This document shows, piece after piece, positions 1 through 5,196 of a DNA stretch of 5,196 bases. The stretch comes from an uncultured bacterium (GTDB lineage Bacteria; Planctomycetota; Phycisphaerae; Phycisphaerales; SM1A02), in the NCBI GenBank assembly GCA_903918555.1, contig CAIXEV010000648.1:1-5196 (forward strand). The letters run 5' to 3'. Numbering within the stretch: the first letter of the stretch is position 1; every line of letters starts with the position of its first letter. Made by a program: the position numbers and the translations under genes. Below the pieces are notes generated by a model. It was not told the DNA's origin, made no database searches, and saw only the letters and a list, made by a program, of their open reading frames with translations.

Positions 1-46
1 CCGCCCTTCGCCGCCAAATCATTCTCGTCGCGGCCGCGGCGTGGCC

Positions 47-75
47 GTGACCTTTCGCGCGTCCACGCCTACTAT
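47..75 (+). promoter_or_regulatory. Possible sigma-70-like promoter giving a leaderless phosphatase mRNA
   Basis: GTGACC at 47-52 matches the -35 consensus TTGACA at four of six positions. TACTAT at 70-75 matches TATAAT at four of six, and the gap between them is exactly 17 bp. Transcription would then begin about 7-9 bases after 75, almost on top of the ATG at 84. No purine-rich Shine-Dalgarno lies in the bases before that ATG, which agrees with a leaderless message. In GC-rich DNA two 4/6 hexamers can occur by chance, so this is only a candidate. Confidence 0.25.
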
Positions 76-83
76 GGCGCCCC

Positions 84-2225
84 ATGGCAGAGACCGAAGG
101 AGATCCAGAACTCGTTGCAGAGCGCGGACAGTTCCGCGCAGAGTACGAGCGCGAACTCGGCCAGTGGCTGCGGAGGCGGCTCGGCTACCTCTGCATCGCC
201 TACACCGTGTTCCAGATCCTTTCGGTCACGGCGCTGACCTCGAGCGCCATGTTCTACACCCAGCCACCCAAGGAGCCACAGCTCCCTGCCCGCGTCGAGC
301 GCCGCGCCGAGGAGGCAGAACGCCGTGCGGAGGCCGGCCTGCCGCTCCGCCCGACGGATGCACGCGCGCTTGCGGCGGTCGAGGCCGAGAAGCGTCGGCT
401 CGAGCGCGAGCAAGGCGCGCAAGCGGTCGTGTCGACGCTCGACGCGTTCAGCATGATCGCTCGCGACTTCGCGGGGGACCTCAGTGACGCGCGAGAGCGG
501 CCGAAGCGTTCGCAAAGCCCGCCACAGGAGCGCCTGATCGACCGTTGGTGGCTCGACGACGCGCCGCCCGGAAGCGCGACCGTCGCGCGTCCGGAGGACG
601 CACCGAATGCCGGACGCGATGGGATCGACCAACCGTCCGACGAGATCGAGCAACCGCGCGACGGGATCGAGCAACCGCGCGACGGGATCGAGCAACCGCG
701 CGACGGGATCGACCAACCGTCCGACGGGACCGACCAACCGTCCGACGGGACCGAACAACCATCCGACGGGGCCGAACAACCGTCCAACGGGACCGAACAA
801 CCGTCCGACGGGGCCGATCGGCTGTCCGACAAGGCGGTTGCGGATGGTGGCGGGACCTCCGCGTTCGAGCGGGCACTTCAGTCCGCAAGCGCCGCGCAGC
901 GTGACGCCGGCATGGAGACGGAACAGCCGGAGACCGTGCCGCTGGAGCTGGTGGTTCCCTGGTGGGTCTTTCCTCTGGTGTCGCTCCCGACCTTCGCCGT
1001 GCTCGCGTGGTTCGGGCTCAAGGTGCGCCCGCGGCTCTACACGCGCGCCGAACTCGTGTCGGCGGCGACGCGCATGATCCTCGCGCTTGGCCTCCTGAAC
1101 TTCGGATTCGAATGCGCGATGCTGCTTGCGAATCCGGGAGCGCCGATCCTTCCGCTCTTCTCGATCTTCTTCTGGCATCTCACGGCGTCGCTCTTCCTGC
1201 CTTGGAACTGGCGCGAGTCGCTCAAGCCGATTGCACCGCTCCTCGCGTGCTGGCTGCTGCTGCGGCTCGGGCTCGCGACGAGCAGCGGTGAATGGCTCGG
1301 GTTCATCGGCTCGCTCGTCGGCGCGCCGTTCCTGTTCGCGCCGGCGCTGTTCCTCTGCTACGCGCGGCTGCGCTGGCATCAGCGGCGGTTCAAGTCGGGC
1401 TTCGTCGGGCGCCGGTTCCTCGAGATGCGCCGCGAGTTCATCCAGGCGCGCGCCGTGCACGAGTCGCTCTTCCCGAAGCCCGAGGATCACGGCTGGCTGC
1501 GCTTCGACTTCGGCTACCGCCCGGCCGCCGACATCGGCGGAGACTTCATCCACACCTGGATGGACGACAACGACCGCTTCCATCTCGCGCTCATCGATGT
1601 CACGGGACACGGCCTTGCGAGCGCGATGACCGTCGCGCGCATCCACGGCGAGATCGAGCGTCTGCGCGACGAGCATCCCGACGACGGACCCGCGCGGATG
1701 CTGGCGCGGCTGAATCGCTACTTCCAGCGCCTGCTGTCGCGCTACCGGCTGTTCGCGACGGCGGTGCTCATCACGATCGATCCGCGTACGGGCGAGATGC
1801 GCTACGCAAGCGCGGGCCATCCGCCTGTCTTCATCCGATCGCGCAACGGCGCGCGCGAACTGGAGTCGACGACCTTCCTTCTCGGAGCCGTGGACAACGC
1901 CACCTTCGGCGAGGAAGAGGTCTCGATCTACCTCGAGGAGGGCGACCGCGTCATCCTCTTCACCGACGGCGCCTACGACGCGAAGAGCCCCCGCGGCGAG
2001 CGTTTCGGACTCGACCGTCTCCGGGAGATCCTGCGGCGCCCGGCCGCGCCCGCGAGCTGGACGCACTTCCTCATGAATCTCGTCGAGACCTTCGAGGCAG
2101 GCATGCCCGAGGACGATCTCCTCGTCGCGGAGGTTTCGTTCCGCAGCCGGAAGTCGGTTTCGTCGAGCGTCACGGGCGATGATCTTCCCGTGCCGCGCTC
2201 GAACCTCGCAGGAGCGCACGGTTGA
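84..2225 (+). CDS. Membrane-bound PP2C/SpoIIE-family serine phosphatase with heptapeptide-repeat sensor loop
   Basis: This 713-residue protein is a PP2C-type (SpoIIE/RsbU family) phosphatase. Family members use two metal ions to dephosphorylate serine on proteins, often STAS-domain anti-anti-sigma factors; no such partner is in this window. The catalytic domain occupies about 445-686 and keeps the expected motifs: ADIGGDF (482-488), LIDVTGHG (503-510), SAGHPP (576-581), FTDGAYDA (626-633) and EDDLLVAEV (676-684). The metal-binding aspartates are present, so it is probably active. Six hydrophobic segments lie near 36-56, 291-312, 331-350, 354-372, 383-399 and 404-426. Positive residues (RRR 30-32, KVRPR 313-317, RRF 434-436) place both N-terminus and catalytic domain in the cytoplasm. 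Residues 57-290 would be extracytoplasmic, with charged helical stretches (about 69-112) and ten acidic 7-residue repeats (179-248). ATG 84 is the first start codon after an in-frame TGA at 48-50. The stop overlaps ribD. The family call is firm; the signal sensed and the target are unknown. Confidence 0.93.
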   Translation: MAETEGDPELVAERGQFRAEYERELGQWLRRRLGYLCIAYTVFQILSVTALTSSAMFYTQPPKEPQLPARVERRAEEAERRAEAGLPLRPTDARALAAVEAEKRRLEREQGAQAVVSTLDAFSMIARDFAGDLSDARERPKRSQSPPQERLIDRWWLDDAPPGSATVARPEDAPNAGRDGIDQPSDEIEQPRDGIEQPRDGIEQPRDGIDQPSDGTDQPSDGTEQPSDGAEQPSNGTEQPSDGADRLSDKAVADGGGTSAFERALQSASAAQRDAGMETEQPETVPLELVVPWWVFPLVSLPTFAVLAWFGLKVRPRLYTRAELVSAATRMILALGLLNFGFECAMLLANPGAPILPLFSIFFWHLTASLFLPWNWRESLKPIAPLLACWLLLRLGLATSSGEWLGFIGSLVGAPFLFAPALFLCYARLRWHQRRFKSGFVGRRFLEMRREFIQARAVHESLFPKPEDHGWLRFDFGYRPAADIGGDFIHTWMDDNDRFHLALIDVTGHGLASAMTVARIHGEIERLRDEHPDDGPARMLARLNRYFQRLLSRYRLFATAVLITIDPRTGEMRYASAGHPPVFIRSRNGARELESTTFLLGAVDNATFGEEEVSIYLEEGDRVILFTDGAYDAKSPRGERFGLDRLREILRRPAAPASWTHFLMNLVETFEAGMPEDDLLVAEVSFRSRKSVSSSVTGDDLPVPRSNLAGAHG
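618..827 (+). repeat. Ten 21-bp tandem repeats encoding a DG[I/T/A][D/E]QP[S/R] heptad
   Basis: Ten consecutive 21-bp units, in frame with the phosphatase gene, start at 618, 639, 660, 681, 702, 723, 744, 765, 786 and 807. They encode 7-residue units such as DGIDQPS, DGIEQPR, DGTEQPS and, at the degenerate end, DGADRLS. The units at 660 and 681 are identical at the DNA level, and the one at 639 differs from them by a single base, which suggests recent duplication. The first nine units all use CAA for glutamine. No unit contains a stop in any frame, so all six frames run open through the array and the other frames should not be mistaken for genes. The encoded stretch is hydrophilic, Pro/Gly-rich and net acidic, and probably forms a flexible spacer outside the membrane. 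Confidence 0.95.
2210..2214 (+). promoter_or_regulatory. Shine-Dalgarno of ribD (AGGAG)
   Basis: AGGAG ends 7 bases before the TTG at 2222, a near-ideal spacing. It lies within the last codons of the phosphatase gene. It supports the TTG as the ribD start: the next possible start, Met29 of the protein, would remove the first helix of the deaminase domain and is not needed. Confidence 0.75.
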
Positions 2226-3316
2226 ACGAATCACGGATCCGGACGCTGCTCGGCCGCGCGGTGCGCCTCGCGGCGCGCGGGCATGGCGGCGCGGAGCCGA
2301 ATCCGATGGTCGGGTGCGTGATCGTCGATGCACACGGGGAAGTCGTCGCCGAGGGATTCCATCGCCGCTGCGGCGGACCGCATGCCGAGGTGGATGCGCT
2401 CGCCGCAGCAGGCGAACGCGCGCGCGGCGGGACCGCGATCGTGACGCTGGAGCCGTGCGCGCATCGCGGCCGGACCGGACCGTGCACCGACGCGCTCCGC
2501 GCGGCCGGCGTCGCGCGCGTCCTGTACGCCGTGGCGGATCCCAATCCGCTCGCGGCCGGCGGTGGCGCGCAGCTCTCCGCCTCTGGAATCCAGGCGGAGC
2601 TCTTTCCGCATGACGGCGCGCGCGAGCTCGCGCTCCCGTTCGTCAAGCGCGTCCAGACCGGCCTGCCGTGGATCAGCGCGAAGTGGGCGCAGTCGATCGA
2701 CGGCGCGATCGCGCTTGCCAATGGCGACAGCAAGTGGCTCTCCTGCGCACGCAGCCGCCACATGGTGCACCGCGAGCGCGGGCGCGTCGACGCGATCCTC
2801 ACGGGAATCGGAACGGTCATCGCCGACGATCCGCAGCTCACCGCACGCGGCGTGCGCGTGCATCGCCAGGCGATGCGGGTCGTGTTCGATCCCGCGCTGC
2901 GGACGCCGCCGGAGGCGAGGATCTGCGACGCAAGCGCACCGACCGTGATCCTCGCGAGCGAGTCGCTCGACGCAGCCGCGACGCAGCGCGCGAACCAGCT
3001 CGTCGCCCGCGGCGTGCGCATCCTGCGGCTTGGCGCGGGCGACACCATGCGCGCACCGCTCGCGGCACTTGCGAAGGAGGGCGTCGCGCGCGTGCTCGTC
3101 GAGGCCGGCGGCGGAGTCGTTGGCCGACTGCTGCGCGAGGAGATCCTCGACGAAGCGTGGGTGTTCATCGTGCCGTTCGTGATCGGCGACGACCTCGCGC
3201 GACGGAGCGTGCGGGGACTCACGCCAGCCGTGCTGGCCGCGGTGGCGCGCGCTCGGTTGATGTCGGTGCGGCAACGCGGCACCGACGCGCTTCTCCACTA
3301 CCGCTGGACGAGATAG
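2222..3316 (+). CDS. ribD: Bifunctional riboflavin biosynthesis protein RibD (deaminase/reductase)
   Basis: RibD carries out two consecutive cytoplasmic steps of riboflavin synthesis. It deaminates 2,5-diamino-6-(5-phosphoribosylamino)-pyrimidin-4-one, then reduces the ribosyl side chain with NADPH. The product is 364 residues, close to the 367 of E. coli RibD. The N-terminal deaminase domain (about 1-145) has the zinc motif HAE (54-56) and EPCAHRGRTGPC (77-88), giving His54, Cys79 and Cys88 as ligands and Glu56 as the catalytic acid. The C-terminal reductase domain (about 150-362) shows KWAQSIDGAIA (154-164), TGIGTVIADDPQLTAR (194-209) and VEAGG (293-297). The gene starts at TTG within the TTGA that overlaps the phosphatase stop, with AGGAG in front, so translational coupling is likely. 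No FMN riboswitch or other rib gene is visible. Two positions differ slightly from the usual consensus (RTGPC for RTPPC, DPNPLAAGGG for DPNPxVAGRG) but all catalytic residues are present. Confidence 0.95.
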   Translation: MNESRIRTLLGRAVRLAARGHGGAEPNPMVGCVIVDAHGEVVAEGFHRRCGGPHAEVDALAAAGERARGGTAIVTLEPCAHRGRTGPCTDALRAAGVARVLYAVADPNPLAAGGGAQLSASGIQAELFPHDGARELALPFVKRVQTGLPWISAKWAQSIDGAIALANGDSKWLSCARSRHMVHRERGRVDAILTGIGTVIADDPQLTARGVRVHRQAMRVVFDPALRTPPEARICDASAPTVILASESLDAAATQRANQLVARGVRILRLGAGDTMRAPLAALAKEGVARVLVEAGGGVVGRLLREEILDEAWVFIVPFVIGDDLARRSVRGLTPAVLAAVARARLMSVRQRGTDALLHYRWTR

Positions 3317-3331
3317 CCGGCGTCGCGTCGA

Positions 3332-3352
3332 CTTGCGCCACGCAGGCGCGAG
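3332..3352. terminator. Hairpin between convergent genes, candidate bidirectional terminator
   Basis: Bases 3332-3339 (CTTGCGCC) pair with 3345-3352 (GGCGCGAG), giving an 8-bp stem with one G-U pair (on the plus strand) around the 5-base loop ACGCA. The hairpin sits 15 bases after the ribD stop and 5 bases after the DUF4340 stop, in the 41-bp gap between the two convergent units. No T-run follows on either strand, so it is not a classical intrinsic terminator. It may act as a U-less terminator or an RNA 3'-end stabiliser, or be a chance GC-rich stem. Confidence 0.4.
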
Positions 3353-3357
3353 CGGGC

Positions 3358-4734
3358 TCAGCGAGCCGCGCGCTCGGCGGCGAAGCCGAGTTCCTTGCGC
3401 GAGAGCGGCAGATCGATGGCGCCGTGGATGCGCAGCACGCCGTCGCCGTTCTCGAGCGCGAAACCGCCGTTGACGCCGGACGCGACGCGCACGGTGTCGA
3501 GCGCCTCGCCGGCGAACCCGCGGAGCGTGATGGTCGCGACCGCGCGGTCCGCGGGGAATGGAGCGATCTGCACGCTGCCCGCCCGCGTCTCGGTGAGCGC
3601 GGCGAGGAGGCGGGCGAGCGCCCCGCTGTCGACGGATCCCTTCGACTCGGCGGCGTCGGCCTCGCTCGCGGTCGCGGTCCAGCGGTCGGTCTCGCGACGC
3701 AGCACGAGCCGGCTCGTGCCCTGCGCGACCTCGATGGCGCCGATGTCCGCCGCACGAACCCCCGTTGCGAGCGTGTCGATCAAGCGGTCGGCGCGCGGCG
3801 CGATGCCTGCGAGAACCGCGGCGGGAATGCGCACGACGGTGCTCGTTCCGTCGAGGAGGCCAAAGCGATCCTGCGCGCCGATCGAGACAGGGTCGCCGAC
3901 ACGAAGCCGGATCTCCCGCGTCCCGCTTCGGACGACGAGCGACGCAGCCGGGGGCTCGAGCCCGTAGACCGCGAGTTCGACCGGGTTGTCGACGATGAAG
4001 CCATCGCTGCGGGCGCGACGGATCGCGTCGAAGAGTTCCTCGCACTGCTGTCGATCCGCGCGCGTGCGGATCGGGCCGTCGATGCGGTAGCTGCGGCCGC
4101 TGCGCGCGATCGCGGTGGTCGACCCGCCCGCGGTCAACTCGACGCGGTCGATCTCGCCGACATCGATGAAGAGGTCGCGCCGGCGGAACTCACGCGGGTC
4201 GCGCTCGAGCGCAAACTCGTGCAGCGTGCCATCGATGACCTCGTATCGCGGCCGCGCGGTCGCGGGCTCAGCGACGCGCGCGTACGCGCGCCCTGCGAGG
4301 CTGCGCCGTCCGAGTTCAACCACCACGCGTCGCGGCGGAGCGCCCTCGGGGGCGTCCTCCACCAGCTCGATGCGCCCCTGCGGCGGCGAAAGGCCGGCCG
4401 CTGACAGCGCCGCCGAATCGCCTTGGGCGAAGTCCACCGAACGCACGCTCTCCGCCTTCATCACCCGCGCCGCGAACTGCCGCACCGACCAGCCGTCGAC
4501 GGCATGCTCGACCGGCGAGGTCTGCCACCAGGAGCCGCCACGGCGCACGAAGCGGTACCGGAGTCCGTCGCGATCGATCGTTGCCTCGGCGAGTTGCTCT
4601 GGATCGAACGCCTCGCGCGCGACGAGCGGCTGCCGCGCGTTCGTCGCGACCTCCTCGACCGAGCCGAGCCGATGGGCCGCGATCGCGGCGCCCAGCGCGA
4701 CAAGCGCGACGAGCGGTGTCCGCAGGAGCCTCAT
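3358..4734 (-). CDS. DUF4340 domain-containing membrane-anchored protein
   Basis: The 458-residue product has a basic N-terminus and one hydrophobic segment (about 6-20) with no lipobox cysteine, so it looks like a single-pass protein whose bulk lies outside the cytoplasmic membrane. The rest matches the DUF4340 style: beta-rich units that begin with a short strand pair ending in an aromatic residue and continue into a helix. Three can be seen, near 50-115 (LRYRFVRRGGSWW), 195-262 (VELTAGGSTTAIARSGRSY) and 332-395 (IEVAQGTSRLVLRRETDRW). Units 1 and 2 are followed by similar segments, AGLSPP (113-118) and YGLEPP (257-262). The biochemical role of DUF4340 is unknown; it is typically encoded beside GldG-like and ABC-2 permease genes. 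The start was chosen at ATG 4734 because it overlaps the upstream stop (ATGA) and has AGGAGG 5 bases away. The frame stays open further upstream to 5136, but that part is arginine-rich out-of-frame sequence from the neighbouring gene. Confidence 0.85.
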   Translation of the reverse strand: MRLLRTPLVALVALGAAIAAHRLGSVEEVATNARQPLVAREAFDPEQLAEATIDRDGLRYRFVRRGGSWWQTSPVEHAVDGWSVRQFAARVMKAESVRSVDFAQGDSAALSAAGLSPPQGRIELVEDAPEGAPPRRVVVELGRRSLAGRAYARVAEPATARPRYEVIDGTLHEFALERDPREFRRRDLFIDVGEIDRVELTAGGSTTAIARSGRSYRIDGPIRTRADRQQCEELFDAIRRARSDGFIVDNPVELAVYGLEPPAASLVVRSGTREIRLRVGDPVSIGAQDRFGLLDGTSTVVRIPAAVLAGIAPRADRLIDTLATGVRAADIGAIEVAQGTSRLVLRRETDRWTATASEADAAESKGSVDSGALARLLAALTETRAGSVQIAPFPADRAVATITLRGFAGEALDTVRVASGVNGGFALENGDGVLRIHGAIDLPLSRKELGFAAERAAR

Positions 4735-5196
4735 GCGCGCCTCCTGCGCCCTGCAAGCACGACGGCTCCCGCGACGATGGGGCCAAGGACGAGCGCCCCG
4801 CCGTAGCCGAACACCCATCCGCGGCGCGGTCCGTCCGCAAGCGCCTCGATGCGGGGAACCTCGCGCCCGCTGATGCCGCCATCGAGCAGATCCTTGCGGT
4901 CCGCCAGCCATGCGACGGTGGCAAGAAGCAGTTCGCGGTTGCCTGGGTTGACGAGCGCGGTGCGCCCGCCGCCAAGGCTGTCGGAGAGATCGGCGAGGCT
5001 CGACAGCAGCCAGCCTCCGCTGGCGACGACCGCCACGCGCTGCGTGCCGGCGGGGCCGCTTCGCTCCGCGAGGACGCACACGGGCAGCGCCTCCTTCAGG
5101 CGCTTGGACTCGGGCACCTCGCGGACGCGTCGCCATCGCCGCGCCAGTCGTCTGCGATCCAGCGTTCGCGTCCCGGCTCGATCTCGACCGCGACCG
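4731..5196 (-). CDS. GldG-like ABC transport accessory protein, C-terminal part, apparent frameshift
   Basis: The gene enters from beyond the right edge and ends with TGA at 4731-4733. From about 5117 downward it reads PESKRLKEALPVCVLAE, then RVAVVASGGWLLSSLAD, NPGNRELLLATVAWLADR, a membrane segment (about 4749-4817, WVFGYGGALVLGP onward) and an arginine-rich cytoplasmic tail. This order (strand, GN-x-(D/E)-L-hxxxhxWL, one C-terminal transmembrane helix, basic tail) is typical of the C-terminus of GldG/DUF4350-like proteins that accompany ABC-2 transporters. The usual VxGDxxF motif is here VASGGW. Upstream of about 5120 this frame becomes arginine-rich with poor third-position GC, while another frame (codons from 5194) reads VAVEIEPGRERWIADDWRGD, which fits as the preceding part of the same protein. 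The two parts are joined only if one base is restored. The family call is moderately firm; whether the gene is intact in the organism is unresolved. Confidence 0.65.
   Translation of the reverse strand, partial: GRGRDRAGTRTLDRRRLARRWRRVREVPESKRLKEALPVCVLAERSGPAGTQRVAVVASGGWLLSSLADLSDSLGGGRTALVNPGNRELLLATVAWLADRKDLLDGGISGREVPRIEALADGPRRGWVFGYGGALVLGPIVAGAVVLAGRRRRA
4740..4745 (-). promoter_or_regulatory. Full-consensus Shine-Dalgarno (AGGAGG) of the DUF4340 gene
   Basis: Read on the minus strand, AGGAGG lies 5 bases before the ATG at 4734. It is part of the arginine codons ending the GldG-like protein (GRRRRA). It decides the start of the downstream gene and, with the ATGA overlap, points to coupled translation of the pair. 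Confidence 0.8.

Noticed and set aside
1..50. Possible ends of neighbouring genes: a 15-codon hydrophobic frame ending at TGA 48-50 (plus), or a divergent ATG at 22 reading MIWRRR (minus)
   Set aside because: Either could be real, but there are too few codons and no motif or Shine-Dalgarno strong enough to call a gene.
72..2333. A 753-codon open frame on the minus strand across the whole phosphatase gene, longer than the gene itself
   Set aside because: The plus-strand frame carries all PP2C motifs and coherent membrane segments. The minus frame is a low-complexity Arg/Glu/Ala-rich product with no recognisable domain. It is open because GC-rich DNA has few stops and the 21-bp repeat has none in any frame.
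2231..4045. A 604-codon minus-strand open frame crossing ribD and part of the DUF4340 gene
   Set aside because: It is arginine-rich, has no domain, runs antisense to ribD and out of frame with DUF4340, and crosses the convergent gap. It is a compositional shadow.
2668..4404. A 578-codon plus-strand open frame from within ribD into the region antisense to DUF4340
   Set aside because: Out of frame with ribD, arginine/alanine-rich and without motifs. The DUF4340 frame on the other strand has a start, a Shine-Dalgarno and family features.
4735..5136. N-terminal extension of the DUF4340 protein to an ATG at 5136
   Set aside because: The extension is arginine-rich shadow sequence overlapping the GldG-like C-terminus. 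The ATG at 4734 has AGGAGG and is followed directly by a hydrophobic anchor.

Overview
This is a GC-rich (roughly 70% by eye), gene-dense window from a bacterium with a Gram-negative type of membrane organisation. It holds four protein-coding genes in two two-gene units that converge near position 3340. The pairing of a GldG-like ABC-accessory protein with a DUF4340 protein, together with a large membrane-bound SpoIIE-type phosphatase, fits Planctomycetota (Phycisphaerae-like) best. That placement is inference from family distribution and style, because there is no rRNA or other marker gene.

Layout: positions 1-83 are a short leader with a possible promoter. On the plus strand, 84-2225 encodes a six-pass membrane PP2C/SpoIIE-type serine phosphatase. 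Its extracytoplasmic loop carries ten copies of a 7-residue (21-bp) tandem repeat at 618-827. It overlaps by 4 bp (TTGA) with ribD (2222-3316), the bifunctional deaminase/reductase of riboflavin synthesis, which starts at TTG behind a good Shine-Dalgarno. A 41-bp convergent gap (3317-3357) holds one GC-rich hairpin. On the minus strand, read right to left, the C-terminal end of a GldG-like transport-accessory protein enters from beyond position 5196 and ends at 4731. It overlaps by 4 bp (ATGA) with a 458-residue DUF4340 protein (4734-3358), which has a full-consensus Shine-Dalgarno.

How they may work together: the plus-strand pair looks transcriptionally and translationally coupled, although no functional link between a signalling phosphatase and riboflavin synthesis is established. 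The minus-strand pair is a known association: GldG-like and DUF4340 proteins usually accompany an ABC-2 type permease and ATPase, which would lie outside the window to the right.

The observations most worth checking are an apparent one-base frameshift in the GldG-like gene near 5115-5135, the near-identical coding minisatellite in the phosphatase sensor loop, the phosphatase-ribD coupling, and a possible leaderless start for the phosphatase. I saw no mobile element, CRISPR array, RNA gene or clear new defence or biosynthetic system.
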